DNA from: Bacteriovoracaceae bacterium
GTDB taxonomy: Bacteria > Bdellovibrionota > Bacteriovoracia > Bacteriovoracales > Bacteriovoracaceae
Reading direction: 5' to 3'
Assembly: GCA_018649885.1 (NCBI GenBank)
Contig: JABIHA010000020.1
Location: 1-64,000 of the forward strand
DNA length: 64,000 nucleotides
In this document: positions 17,345-26,694 of the stretch, piece after piece
Layout: each line of letters opens with the position of its first letter
Position numbering within the stretch: position 1 is the stretch's first letter
Position numbers and translations under genes: made by a program
The notes under the pieces: model-generated
What the model saw: only the letters and a program-made list of their open reading frames with translations
What the model was told of the DNA's origin: nothing
Database searches by the model: none

Positions 17345-17819
17345 TTGTGCTATTTTTTTTCTACTGGTAAATACCTCATGCTCGACTACTCAAAATACCG
17401 AGAAGAAAGCATTTGAATATGGATCATACAAGCACAATGTAAGTGTAACTCTCCCAGATGGAAAAACTCACCGTACAAATGGTATTTTTCGTTACTCGGA
17501 TGGTGATAGTGCTCTAGTTGCTCTATCCCCCGTAGGAACGACTCTATTTGAGGTAAGCCAGCATGGTGAGAGTATAGAAGCAGCCCTTTACTTTAAATTT
17601 TTTGGTTTTAATCAAAATAAATTAGAAAAGCTATTTAAACTTCTCCTTAAAATTCACTCTTTGCCTTACAGAGAAAGGAGCCAGCTATCAGTTGCTGAGT
17701 TAGGACAGCTAACGATTGCGTTTTCAAAACAAAGAATCATCAAAAATATACCAAGATTTTTTACTATAAAAGTCAAAAATACCGTGATCAAAGTGGATAT
17801 CACTCACTTCAGGCCATAA
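17331..17819 (+). CDS. Lipoprotein, DUF3261-like
   Basis: A 162-residue protein with a lipoprotein signal ending LLVNTSC. The mature part (beta strands rich in TLFEVSQHGESIEAALYF) resembles the DUF3261 lipoproteins found in aryl polyene clusters, but this call is tentative. It overlaps the C45 gene by 14 bases and ends convergently, 16 bases into the glycosyltransferase fusion. It probably acts with the LolA-like carrier at the outer membrane. Confidence 0.7.
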   Translation: MKLINCAIFFLLVNTSCSTTQNTEKKAFEYGSYKHNVSVTLPDGKTHRTNGIFRYSDGDSALVALSPVGTTLFEVSQHGESIEAALYFKFFGFNQNKLEKLFKLLLKIHSLPYRERSQLSVAELGQLTIAFSKQRIIKNIPRFFTIKVKNTVIKVDITHFRP

Positions 17820-19870
17820 CTAGTGACGAGTTTTGCTGGTTTTGTGGTGGAGACACTATTTCTCTTTTGTTTTACTTCGGACGTAAAAGTATGAGGTCTT
17901 TTGGAAAAAGATTGGTAGAAATTAAACCACTGAAAGGGATATTTCGTTACTAATTCTTCCATTTTCAGTGCATAGGCTTCCATTGCTTTTAAGATAAGTT
18001 CTTCTTTTTTCCCCATCTCTTTTTTGAGTTCCATTGGTTTTTCACAGTAAAAATCATATTTCGAGTTTCCACTTTTAAAGCCAAAAGAAAATGTTATGGG
18101 AACTTTTTCGGCCATAGAAACCCGGAAGGGAGTGCTATCCATGGGAAATAGCTTTCCTAGGAAGGGAACTAGTTCCACCTTGTGTAAATCGGGACGATCT
18201 CCCATCATAATGACTGAGTGGCCATCTTTTATTTTGGAATGAAGTTGAAATAGTGGTGAGCTACCTGGCTCAACAAGAATATAGTTTAGCTTGCTGCCAG
18301 CGCTCTCATTCGCCTGCTGTTCATCCTCTCTTTCTTTAAATTTTAGAATATAAAAGCCGGGAATACTTTGATCTTCATGCATAAAATAGGTGGCAAGATG
18401 CCAACAGCCAATGTGAGAGCCTACAATAATAGATCCTCTTCCATTTTTGCCGAGCTCCACCATATTTTCATAACCATTTTTACTAATTTTCACGTCTTCT
18501 ACATTTCCAAAATTTCCAGTAGTGATACTCATCTTATCCACTAAAACTTTAGAAAAACTATAGTAGTGTTTTAAAATTTCAAATTGTCTTTTCCACCATG
18601 TTGAGTTGGGGAAAACAGTTTGTAGATACTCTTTTGAGGCCCTCTTTGATTTCCATGAAAAAAAGTAGAAGTAGGGAACAATGAATAGGCAAAGCTTGTA
18701 AACAAATCCCCTGCCAATATATTTCAAGAAGTAAAAGATGATGCCATTACCAAGGGCTCCTCCTCTACTTTTAGCATTCCAATTTACTTTTGATTTTGTG
18801 GTGAACTTTTTTCCAACAAGGTAGCTTACTAGAAAGACACTAAGACCGAGTACAGCTCCGAGACAAAGCGAGCCAAGTAGCCAAGTGGAGAAGTGATTTT
18901 TAGCATCAAAAATTAAATCTCCTGTAAAGGCCAGCGAGGTTCCTAGGATTGTGGAACCTATTTTTAAAGAACTCATGATCCAAATCGGGATCAGTGGCGG
19001 AATGGAGACTTGAGTGGCAAACCACATGGCCCCAGCATTGAGCCTAAGTGCAAAGGCCACTGCAATGACTATAAAAGTATGAAATCCTAAAAAGGGAGTT
19101 AACCCAATAAAAACTCCAAGACCTAGGGAGAGAGAGATTTCAAATATCGAGCCATGACCTTTAACCATGGAAATCGCTACAAGTACTGTATTGAGTAGAG
19201 AGATTTTTACGTTGTCCCAGAGCTTATTAAAATGAGAGATTCTCTCACTAGGCGGAGGGTAATAGACATCAACAGAAACCTCATCAATTTCCACATCCAT
19301 CCATAGAAGCCGAATCAGAACTTCAATTTCAAAATCATATCTTTTGCAAAAAAACTTAAGGTTTTGAACAAAAAATAATGGGTATAGCCGAAGTCCGCTT
19401 TGTGAATCCTCAATATGTTTTCCAGTTTGGTACTCTACCCACCAGTTAGAAAACTTTCTTCCAAACTTTGAGGAGCCGGGAACATTGGCGTCACCCTCCC
19501 ACTTTCTTTTTCCAATAATAAGTGACCAAGGACGTGCCAAAGCCTGTTCAATGAGACCCGCTATGTCACGGGCCAGGTGTTGGCCATCTCCATCGATACT
19601 CACCATGTGAGTAAAACCTTTAGAAATGGCGAGTTTAAAGGCCATTTGAATGGCACAACCCTTACCTTTATTAGTTTCAAAACGATGGATGGAAATATTT
19701 TCGAGGGAAAGCTTCCCGCATTCCAAAATATCTGTGATAGGCCGGTCTGATCCATCATCAATAATTAAAATAGGAAGCTCAGGGAAACTGCTCCCTACAT
19801 CTTTTACAACCTCTAATATTGTGCTGGGATTGTTGTAAGTGGGAATGGCAATAATTGGGCGCAATTGCAT
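17804..19870 (-). CDS. GT2 glycosyltransferase / DUF2062 / LpxL-like acyltransferase fusion
   Basis: A 688-residue three-part protein. Residues 1-220 are a GT2 domain (AIPTYNN, LIIDDGSD, SIDGDGQH). Residues 240-350 are DUF2062 membrane helices (GVFIGLTPFLGFHTF). Residues 390-660 resemble the LpxL/HtrB lysophospholipid acyltransferases, with SHIGCWH at 485-491. The family signature is H-x4-E/D; here the second position is His (H486-x4-H491), so catalysis may be altered. Such fusions occur in aryl polyene clusters and may glycosylate and acylate the pigment lipid. It follows the PlsC gene by three bases. Confidence 0.82.
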   Translation of the reverse strand: MQLRPIIAIPTYNNPSTILEVVKDVGSSFPELPILIIDDGSDRPITDILECGKLSLENISIHRFETNKGKGCAIQMAFKLAISKGFTHMVSIDGDGQHLARDIAGLIEQALARPWSLIIGKRKWEGDANVPGSSKFGRKFSNWWVEYQTGKHIEDSQSGLRLYPLFFVQNLKFFCKRYDFEIEVLIRLLWMDVEIDEVSVDVYYPPPSERISHFNKLWDNVKISLLNTVLVAISMVKGHGSIFEISLSLGLGVFIGLTPFLGFHTFIVIAVAFALRLNAGAMWFATQVSIPPLIPIWIMSSLKIGSTILGTSLAFTGDLIFDAKNHFSTWLLGSLCLGAVLGLSVFLVSYLVGKKFTTKSKVNWNAKSRGGALGNGIIFYFLKYIGRGFVYKLCLFIVPYFYFFSWKSKRASKEYLQTVFPNSTWWKRQFEILKHYYSFSKVLVDKMSITTGNFGNVEDVKISKNGYENMVELGKNGRGSIIVGSHIGCWHLATYFMHEDQSIPGFYILKFKEREDEQQANESAGSKLNYILVEPGSSPLFQLHSKIKDGHSVIMMGDRPDLHKVELVPFLGKLFPMDSTPFRVSMAEKVPITFSFGFKSGNSKYDFYCEKPMELKKEMGKKEELILKAMEAYALKMEELVTKYPFQWFNFYQSFSKRPHTFTSEVKQKRNSVSTTKPAKLVTSYGLK

Positions 19871-19873
19871 CTA

Positions 19874-20614
19874 TTAATTCTCTGCCAATTCATTATAAGA
19901 GTTTTGAATAACATTTTGGGTGTAGTCCATAAGCTCTCTAGTTGTTCTAAATTTACTGGTATCAATTTCTTCAAGCAGTTTAACCTTCACAGGCCTTGAT
20001 ACATCCAACTCATTTCTTCCTTTGGGCCATGCGTGGTCAGTTCCATAAACTACTACAGGAACAACACTTCCCCCAAGATCTGAAATGAGCTTAAAAGGAA
20101 AGGCCTTAAATTTTTTCAGACGGTGAACTCCCGGCTCGCTTCTTGTGAGCTCTGGGAAAACGAGCATATTCTCACCGGCCTGAAGTGCCGAGTTCATCCG
20201 TTTAACAAAAATTTGAAATATTTCCATATTTCCTTTTTTAAAAGGAATATGTCCCAATAATTTCATCATCCACCCCAGTACTGGCAGGCGAAAAAGCTCG
20301 TCTTTTGCTACAGTCCTAAGTCCAGGAATGGCACCAAGAAGTAAAAATACATCTAAATGAGAACGGTGGTTGGAAATAAAAAGACGTGGGCGCTTAGTAG
20401 TTTCGATTTTTTCAAGGCCTGTCATTTCAACTTGTAATTGCGGCATAATTCTTAAGAGTAGCCGGACAGCATTTTGAAATAGTTTGGCCCTCATTTGATT
20501 GAAATTTTGATCTAAGTAAGAAAGCAGTGTGAACAATACGACGCCTGGCGAGAACACTATAAATATAATAGCCGCCCAAATAATAAATGTGGCGAGGTAG
20601 ATCCTCTTTTGCAT
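19874..20614 (-). CDS. PlsC-type 1-acyl-glycerol-phosphate acyltransferase
   Basis: A 246-residue membrane-bound acyltransferase with an N-terminal helix, NHRSHLD (H-x4-D) near residue 83, and FPELTRS replacing the usual FPEGTR. GRNELDVSRPVKVKLLE follows as in the family. It probably attaches an acyl or polyene chain to a lipid acceptor for the pigment. First gene of a two-gene minus operon with the GT2 fusion and divergent from the KR gene. Confidence 0.82.
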   Translation of the reverse strand: MQKRIYLATFIIWAAIIFIVFSPGVVLFTLLSYLDQNFNQMRAKLFQNAVRLLLRIMPQLQVEMTGLEKIETTKRPRLFISNHRSHLDVFLLLGAIPGLRTVAKDELFRLPVLGWMMKLLGHIPFKKGNMEIFQIFVKRMNSALQAGENMLVFPELTRSEPGVHRLKKFKAFPFKLISDLGGSVVPVVVYGTDHAWPKGRNELDVSRPVKVKLLEEIDTSKFRTTRELMDYTQNVIQNSYNELAEN

Positions 20615-20688
20615 GTTCTATTCATTGTTAACAGTAGTCTTTAAGAGTACTTTGGAATGCACAGTATTCCTATGGCAAGGAGATTATT

Positions 20689-20718
20689 TTGACGGATATT
20701 TTCAATCCAGCTTAGAAT
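20689..20718 (+). promoter_or_regulatory. Sigma-70-like promoter of the polyene elongation operon
   Basis: TTGACG at 20689-20694, an 18-base spacer, then TAGAAT at 20713-20718. It lies 26 bases before the ATG of the KR gene, which has AGGAGGA. Good match and position; not tested. Confidence 0.6.
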
Positions 20719-20744
20719 GCTATGGTATTATTTAGGAGGAATCT

Positions 20745-21491
20745 ATGCTGCAGAATGCAAAAGTGGCTTTGGTGACAGGTGCAAGCTCAGGAATCGGAAA
20801 AGAAGTGGCAAGAAGATTGGCCGCAGATGGACTCTTTGTACTCGTACACTACGGAAAGAACCGCGCAGGTGCCGAAGATACACTTAAGGTAATAAAAAAT
20901 GAAGGTGGATGCGGTGAGTGCATTTGTTTTGATATAAGAAATTCAGGCCTTGTTGATGAGACCCTCGACAACTTTTTTAAAACCAATACCGATAAAAAAA
21001 TATACGCCGTTGTTCAAAATGCTGGCATCACGAATGATACCCTTACAGGGCTCATGTCAGATGAAATGTTTGACTCTGTAATCGCCACTAATTTATCTGG
21101 GGGCTTTCATGTACTCCGTTGGGCAAGCAGGAGACTTTTAAAGCACCGAGATGGGGCCATTGTCGCCATATCAAGCCTCAGTGGGCAAATGGGAAACCCA
21201 GGGCAGATAAATTACGCTGCTTCAAAAGCAGGCCTAATTGCTATGGTCAAAACTCTTGCCAAAGAAGTTGGCAAAAGAAATATTCGAGTCAACGCTGTGG
21301 CACCAGGAATTATTGAAACATCTATGATTTCTGAAATTCCACACCTTGATGAAATAAAAAAACAAATCCCGCTTGCTCGCTTTGGAGATCCTTGTGAAGT
21401 GGCGGGTGCCGTCAGCTTTTTGTGTGGAAAGGATTCAAGCTACATCACTGGTCAAACAATTTCCGTTAATGGGGGCATCTATTGCCACTAG
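20745..21491 (+). CDS. 3-oxoacyl-ACP reductase (FabG/ApeQ-like SDR)
   Basis: A 248-residue classical SDR with TGASSGIG near residue 11, QNAG, the Ser...YAASK catalytic set near 155-160 and a C-terminal GQTISVNGG. It should reduce the beta-keto group in each elongation round. AGGAGGA precedes the ATG and a good promoter lies upstream. It overlaps the CrtI-like gene by ten bases. Confidence 0.88.
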   Translation: MLQNAKVALVTGASSGIGKEVARRLAADGLFVLVHYGKNRAGAEDTLKVIKNEGGCGECICFDIRNSGLVDETLDNFFKTNTDKKIYAVVQNAGITNDTLTGLMSDEMFDSVIATNLSGGFHVLRWASRRLLKHRDGAIVAISSLSGQMGNPGQINYAASKAGLIAMVKTLAKEVGKRNIRVNAVAPGIIETSMISEIPHLDEIKKQIPLARFGDPCEVAGAVSFLCGKDSSYITGQTISVNGGIYCH

Positions 21492-23005
21492 ATAATAAAT
21501 GGGACGTAGTGATCGTAGGCTCAGGAATTTCTTCTTTGAGTGCTGCACTTCTTTTGGGCAAAGAAGCCGGAAAAAAAGTTTGTATTTTGGAGTCACACTC
21601 TCAGTATGGCGGTTATCTCCACTCTTTTAAACGATTTGGTAAACGCTTTGATACTGGGGCCCACTATGTGGGGGCGATGGGAGAGGATGGACAATTTCGT
21701 GCCCTTTTAAAATACCTGGATGTCTTTGATGAAAAAATTTTTGTTAAATTAGATGATGGTTTTGACAATATAAAAGGTGCGGACTTTGAATTTGTAATTC
21801 CCACCGGATATAAGAATTTTGAAAATAAATTAATTGCTAATTTTCCTAGCGACAAAAATGGAATCAAAGAATTTTTACAAATTATTCGTGAAGTGGTGAA
21901 AGTATTTCCCTCGTACAATTTTGGGGCCAAGCTCAATTTTTCGGCCTTTAAAGAGGCAACTGAAACCTCACTGGGCTCAGTTGTAGAGAAGCTGATAAAG
22001 AGTCCTAATTTAAAAATAATTTTGTACAGCTACTGTGCACTCCACGGTGTTTCACCTCATGATATCTCCATAGGAATGCATGCACTTATCTTAGACGGCC
22101 TTATTCGTGGGGCCTACGGTTTTCGTAATGGCGGAGATAAACTAGCAGATAACTTTGCCCAGAAGATTAGATCCTTTGGTGGAGAAGTCTTTTGCAATAA
22201 AAAAGTGGTGGCCCTAAATACCTCTGATGGAAAAGTCATCTCAGCAGAACTTGAAAATGGTCAAAAAGTCCATGGAGATATTTTCATTTCGGGCGCTGAT
22301 CCCCATAGCACTTATAAGCTATTCGACCAGTCCATACTAAAAGCTGGTAGAAAAAATAGAATCAAAAAATTAAATTATACCCAAGGAGTGCTGGGCATCT
22401 ATGCCAAAGTGAATAAAAGTCTCGGTTTAAATACAAGAAAAAATTACTACTGCTTTAACTCTAAAGATCCCAATCATTTGGTTTCTCCCATCTCTGAGTC
22501 CACACAAATTAAAGCAGCTTTTTTTAGCCCCACTTCAAGAGTATCAGATGCTGAGAGCACCACAGATGCCATCGCCATTTTCGGTCAAATTCCTGAAGGC
22601 CTATTTGAAAAATGGAAGGGTGATAAAAATTATAGTACTGATAGTGAATATATAGATACCAAGACCCAACTCGCGAACAAGACATTAAAATTTGTCGATC
22701 AGTTTTTTCCAAACTTCAGCCGCAGTGTCATGAAGTTTTCGACCAGCACGCCTCTTACAAATATTAGGTATAACCCCTCTGTTAGTGGCGCGCCCTACGG
22801 AATCTATCACTCCATGTCTCAGACCGGGATCCGCTCCCTTTCAAACAAAACTCAATTTGAAAATTTTTTCCTCACTGGCCAATCGACCCTAATGCCTGGA
22901 CTACTTGGTGCCTGCCTATCTGGATTTCACACAGTCGATCACCTGCTGGATTTAGAACAAATTTTAATAGGCGTAAAATCCCTCTGGAGAAATACAAATG
23001 AATAA
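21482..23005 (+). CDS. Phytoene-desaturase-like FAD oxidoreductase
   Basis: A 507-residue flavoprotein of the CrtI/retinol-saturase-like superfamily. It has the N-terminal dinucleotide fold ([18 protein letters not shown], then [13 protein letters not shown]) and a C-terminal [19 protein letters not shown] start at 21482 follows GGGGG at a good distance. Its reaction here is unknown; it could isomerise, desaturate or reduce the polyene. It overlaps its neighbours on both sides (10 and 8 bases), so it is firmly within the operon. Confidence 0.8.
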   Translation: MPLDNKWDVVIVGSGISSLSAALLLGKEAGKKVCILESHSQYGGYLHSFKRFGKRFDTGAHYVGAMGEDGQFRALLKYLDVFDEKIFVKLDDGFDNIKGADFEFVIPTGYKNFENKLIANFPSDKNGIKEFLQIIREVVKVFPSYNFGAKLNFSAFKEATETSLGSVVEKLIKSPNLKIILYSYCALHGVSPHDISIGMHALILDGLIRGAYGFRNGGDKLADNFAQKIRSFGGEVFCNKKVVALNTSDGKVISAELENGQKVHGDIFISGADPHSTYKLFDQSILKAGRKNRIKKLNYTQGVLGIYAKVNKSLGLNTRKNYYCFNSKDPNHLVSPISESTQIKAAFFSPTSRVSDAESTTDAIAIFGQIPEGLFEKWKGDKNYSTDSEYIDTKTQLANKTLKFVDQFFPNFSRSVMKFSTSTPLTNIRYNPSVSGAPYGIYHSMSQTGIRSLSNKTQFENFFLTGQSTLMPGLLGACLSGFHTVDHLLDLEQILIGVKSLWRNTNE

Positions 23006-24233
23006 AGTCTTAATCACAGGATTGGGGGCCGTATCATGTTTTGGCCTGACAAAAGAAGATCTTTTTAAAGGCCTATCAGAGAACCTATGTGGTTTTAAAA
23101 AATTTGAAAGCTGGAGTGATATCAAAGGACTCAATTGTCATATCGGCGCTGAAGTAGAAAATTTTGATAACAAATTTATTCCCAGAAAAAAAAGAAGGTC
23201 CATGTCCAAGATGTCTGAGATGGCCTACCTCGCGACCCTCGACGCCCTTGCGGATGCCGGTATCGCATTGGGAGAAATTGAAGAAGGCCACCCGGTCAAT
23301 CCCATGAGGACCAACCTCATCTACGGTTCAACCACAGGCAGCCCCACCACTTTGGAATCATTTTATAAAAAATATTTTGAATCTGGCGGAGAGGGACAAC
23401 TTTCAACGAGTTTTTTTAAAGTCATGAATCACAGCGTTGCCGCCAATGTGGCGCTTGGCATTGGCTACCGTGGACCTCTGATTGCCCCCTCATCTGCATG
23501 TAGCACATCAAACCAAGCACTGATTCTTGGAATGGAATTAATCAAGGTTGGACTATACGACGTAGTTGTCGTGGGTGGCGCTGATGAACTCCACCCCTCC
23601 TCGGTCGGAGTTTTTGATATCGTTCATGCTGCGGCAAGAGGCTATGATGACAAACCCCATACCCTTCCAGGTCCATTTGATAAAAATCGCCCGGGCCTTG
23701 TGGTATCAGAGGGGGCCGGAGTCATTGTCCTTGAGTCAGAGTCGCACATGAAGCTTAGAGGCGGCAGCTCATACGGCGAAATACTAGGCGGGGCCTACCA
23801 GTGTGATGGCATCCATATGGCGCAACCTGATCAAAAATCTATGTCGGAAACTATGTTTCGGGCCATTGAAAATTCTCATTTATCTCCTCACGAAATTGAT
23901 TATGTGAATGCACATGCCACAGGCACCGTCATAGGAGATGTTTTAGAGGGCAAGGCCATTGTGGACACAGTGGGAAGCAAGGTCCCCATCAGCAGCTTGA
24001 AAGGACATATGGGTCACTCTCTCGCAGCTTGCGGCACACTGGAAGTGGTGGCCTCACTGTTAATGGCCAAAGAGAAAAAGCTGATCGGGAACAGGAATTT
24101 AACGGAGCTCGATGACGAGCTGAAAGATTCCAATTTTCTTTTTAATGACGAAAATCTTGCGATTGAAGTTTTTTTAAGTAATAATTTTGCTTTCGGGGGA
24201 ATGAATTCAAGTCTAGTCGTTAGGTGTCACTAG
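22998..24233 (+). CDS. Beta-ketoacyl-ACP synthase (FabF-like)
   Basis: A 411-residue condensing enzyme with complete triad: PSSACSTSN (about C168), NAHATGT and LKGHMGHSLAACG. It has no adjacent CLF-like partner, unlike the two other KS genes, and so resembles ApeR, which acts as a homodimer in aryl polyene synthesis. GAGAAATACAA precedes the ATG and it overlaps the CrtI-like gene by eight bases. Confidence 0.85.
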   Translation: MNKVLITGLGAVSCFGLTKEDLFKGLSENLCGFKKFESWSDIKGLNCHIGAEVENFDNKFIPRKKRRSMSKMSEMAYLATLDALADAGIALGEIEEGHPVNPMRTNLIYGSTTGSPTTLESFYKKYFESGGEGQLSTSFFKVMNHSVAANVALGIGYRGPLIAPSSACSTSNQALILGMELIKVGLYDVVVVGGADELHPSSVGVFDIVHAAARGYDDKPHTLPGPFDKNRPGLVVSEGAGVIVLESESHMKLRGGSSYGEILGGAYQCDGIHMAQPDQKSMSETMFRAIENSHLSPHEIDYVNAHATGTVIGDVLEGKAIVDTVGSKVPISSLKGHMGHSLAACGTLEVVASLLMAKEKKLIGNRNLTELDDELKDSNFLFNDENLAIEVFLSNNFAFGGMNSSLVVRCH

Positions 24234-24256
24234 ATACACGCTGGGAGCGTAAAGTA

Positions 24257-24541
24257 ATGCTAAGTAAAGAAGATATCATTGTCCGCGTAAATGAAACTTT
24301 CGTCAGCGAGTTTGAAATTGATCCAGCACTATTAAAACCTGAGGCCAATCTATTCACAGACCTTGAGCTCGACAGCCTAGACGGTGTTGATATGCTCATT
24401 CACCTAGAAGATAATATGGGTGTTAAATTTGACTCTGAAGTTTTTAAGGAAGTGAGAACTCTGGGTGATATTTACACCAAAGTTGAACAGCTGATAGCTC
24501 AACACCCTGAAATGGAAAAGCGCAACTCCGATACCGTTTGA
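24257..24541 (+). CDS. Acyl carrier protein
   Basis: A 94-residue ACP with LELDSLDGVDML as phosphopantetheine site. ATG 24257 with GGGAG upstream is preferred over GTG 24224, which lies inside the KS gene. This is the second ACP of the cluster; aryl polyene systems also use two. Its last 43 bases overlap the 3' end of the dehydratase on the opposite strand. Confidence 0.88.
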   Translation: MLSKEDIIVRVNETFVSEFEIDPALLKPEANLFTDLELDSLDGVDMLIHLEDNMGVKFDSEVFKEVRTLGDIYTKVEQLIAQHPEMEKRNSDTV

Positions 24542-24867
24542 CCACCACAACACCAACTGCATTTAAACCATTCATCCTCAAGCTCTGGAATCTCGATTGT
24601 TAAATCTATTTGATCACCTGGTTTAACCACACTCATAAATTTAGCATTTTTAATGGTGCTGTATTCAATTTCATCACGATCCATGAATGATCTGATAACC
24701 CATAGCGTCGCATCCAATATGGCCACTCCGGGTAGTACTGGATTATCTGGGAAGTGCCCATCAAAATAAGGAAGATCAGCAGCAATAGAAAGTGAGACTT
24801 TGAGAAGTCCTTTCTCCATTGCAATATCTTCTCTGGCAAATTGAAAATGTTCTTTTGTGTCTATCAT
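24499..24867 (-). CDS. FabZ-like hot-dog dehydratase (ApeI-like), inverted within the operon
   Basis: From ATG 24867 the protein has 122 residues and the hot-dog signature FDGHFPDNPVLPGVAILDA, as in ApeI/FabZ 3-hydroxyacyl-ACP dehydratases. An upstream in-frame start (24921) is possible. It is the only minus-strand gene within 20745-29963; it overlaps the ACP gene tail-to-tail by 43 bases and lies head-to-head with the next KS. It probably pairs with the ApeP-like dehydratase at 29511. Confidence 0.82.
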   Translation of the reverse strand: MIDTKEHFQFAREDIAMEKGLLKVSLSIAADLPYFDGHFPDNPVLPGVAILDATLWVIRSFMDRDEIEYSTIKNAKFMSVVKPGDQIDLTIEIPELEDEWFKCSWCCGGQTVSELRFSISGC

Positions 24868-24915
24868 GGTAAAAAGGTACTTGATTTTAACTTCTTTGAA
24901 AACAGGACTCTGCTC

Positions 24916-26055
24916 TTGCAAATAATTTCGAGCGCACTTGTAACCAGCTGTGGTATCGGAAAGTGTGCGCTGATTGATTCTATTTATAGTGGAAAGCTAA
25001 CCCATAGGGCCTTTAGCTCAAGACCCACGACAAAAAAACCACTGATGTTCCCAAGTTTTTACGAAGGTGCCCAGTATTGTCCCCTGCCTAGCTCTTTTTA
25101 TCAAAAGGCAAACTCAGCTAGAGATGTCTTTTTTAATCTCTTTGATGAGATATTCTCTCAACTTAAATCAAACACTCCCGGAGAGTTTGACTATTCAAAA
25201 ATGGGAATGATATTTTGCTCTACTAAGGGCGCCACTGAAGACTACCTTGGAATTGCTGCACAAAAATTCGCAGACCCCATCCACAGTGTTCTCGACTCCT
25301 ATCTAACTGCCAGAGAAATGAATTTTGCCAAATCAATATGTATCTCAAATGCATGCTCCAGCTCACATGTGGGAATTTTTCTAGCAAACAAATGGCTTTT
25401 GCGAGATGAAGCAGAAGAAGTGGTAGTGATTTCCTCTGATCTCATTGGGTCATTTGTGGCCTCAGGTTTTAATTCACTTAAGGCCCTCGGCACGACTCCC
25501 ATTCGCCCTTTTGATGGTAAAAGAGATGGTCTTTTACTGGGTGAGGCCTGCGCAGCAGTGGTCTTTGGAAAAAATCGTGGACCTTTAAATACTTCTATTG
25601 GTATCAAAATTTCAAAAGTTGGTTTTATCACTGATCCAGGTGCCACTATCAGGCCAAATGCTGAGGGTGAATCGCTTTACCAGTTGATAAAAAACCATGG
25701 AATGGATATTGGTGTTGATGCCATCATAGCACACGGTACATCGACACCTGCTAATGATTTAAGTGAAGCAAAGGCCTATGAAAGATTATTTCCAGAAAAC
25801 AATATTCCAATAACTGCATCCAAGTGGTGTATTGGACACACAATGGGGGCATCTGGTTTGATTGATTTAATCCTGGCCATGGACTCTATTGAATCTGGGC
25901 GATTATTTCCTATTTCTACTCTTAAAGAGCGAGACCCTAACATAAACTCTTTAGTGATTAATGAAACTTTAAGCGCAGAATTTAACAATATTTTGGTTTC
26001 CTCTCTTGGCTTCGGTGGAATTGCCGCAGCCTTCAACGTCATAAGTGAGAACTGA
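24916..26055 (+). CDS. Beta-ketoacyl-ACP synthase
   Basis: From TTG 24916 (CAGGA eight bases upstream) the protein has 379 residues. The first residues IISSALVTSCGIG match the usual KS start, so the longer frame from 24841 is unlikely. The triad is intact: SNACSSSHV (about C147), AHGTSTPAND and IGHTMGASG. It is followed after one base by a KS-like gene lacking Cys, so the two look like a second KS/CLF pair. Confidence 0.85.
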   Translation: MQIISSALVTSCGIGKCALIDSIYSGKLTHRAFSSRPTTKKPLMFPSFYEGAQYCPLPSSFYQKANSARDVFFNLFDEIFSQLKSNTPGEFDYSKMGMIFCSTKGATEDYLGIAAQKFADPIHSVLDSYLTAREMNFAKSICISNACSSSHVGIFLANKWLLRDEAEEVVVISSDLIGSFVASGFNSLKALGTTPIRPFDGKRDGLLLGEACAAVVFGKNRGPLNTSIGIKISKVGFITDPGATIRPNAEGESLYQLIKNHGMDIGVDAIIAHGTSTPANDLSEAKAYERLFPENNIPITASKWCIGHTMGASGLIDLILAMDSIESGRLFPISTLKERDPNINSLVINETLSAEFNNILVSSLGFGGIAAAFNVISEN

Positions 26056-26056
26056 A

Positions 26057-26692
26057 ATGTATTACCTTCAATGCCTAACCCAAAGTGTTGTTCTCAATAA
26101 AAAAATTGTCCCCAAATGGGCACAGAAAATAAAAAGGTGGAACCAATTAGACGGGGCTGCCTTTACTCTTGCTGAAGTCTCACACCCACTCAAAAAAGAG
26201 ATACTGGGCACTGAGCTAGTAGTTCTAAGCTCATCTCTATCCAGCATTCAAACCGACCATGAGTTTTACCGCTCGCCTTCTGCTGCCAAATTTGTTCACA
26301 CTCTCCCCAATGTGAGAGCGACAGCACTACTGCAAGTCTGTGAACTGAAGGTTCCTGTGCTGTCTGTGGAAAATGGGCAGCACTCACTTTTTAGTGCCCT
26401 AGAAGAGGCCATATCCCTAGTTTATGATGGCAGCTACAAAAAAGTTCTGATCGCTTCAATTGAGCTTATTGAAAACGATCAATACCGCTGGGATATTTTT
26501 ACCATTAACATTAACGGTCCCTACTTCAAAAGCCCCCATAGCATTGACTATTATTGTACGGCGTTGGATGATGGAGGCGCTGAAAAAAATTATTTAGATA
26601 ATAACACATTGAGACAACTATTATTTACTGATCTTCGCACCCAAAGATTTATAAGGGTCGGTCACTTTCAGCTTAAAACCATGGAGAATTAG
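26057..26692 (+). CDS. Diverged ketosynthase-like protein, possible second CLF
   Basis: A 211-residue protein with the shape of a KS N-terminal half: ELVVLSSSLSSIQTDHEF, then LPNVRATALL, then VPVLSVENGQHSLFSALEEA. At the nucleophile position Gln appears to stand for Cys, as in chain-length factors of type II polyketide synthases. ATG 26057 starts two bases after the KS stop codon; GTG 26045 is possible. The alignment is by eye, so the CLF role is inference. Confidence 0.6.
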   Translation: MYYLQCLTQSVVLNKKIVPKWAQKIKRWNQLDGAAFTLAEVSHPLKKEILGTELVVLSSSLSSIQTDHEFYRSPSAAKFVHTLPNVRATALLQVCELKVPVLSVENGQHSLFSALEEAISLVYDGSYKKVLIASIELIENDQYRWDIFTININGPYFKSPHSIDYYCTALDDGGAEKNYLDNNTLRQLLFTDLRTQRFIRVGHFQLKTMEN

Positions 26693-26694
26693 GT

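Noticed and set aside
24841-24915. Longer KS start at 24841
   Set aside because: The extra 25 residues overlap the dehydratase start and do not resemble a KS N-terminus; TTG 24916 has a better ribosome site.
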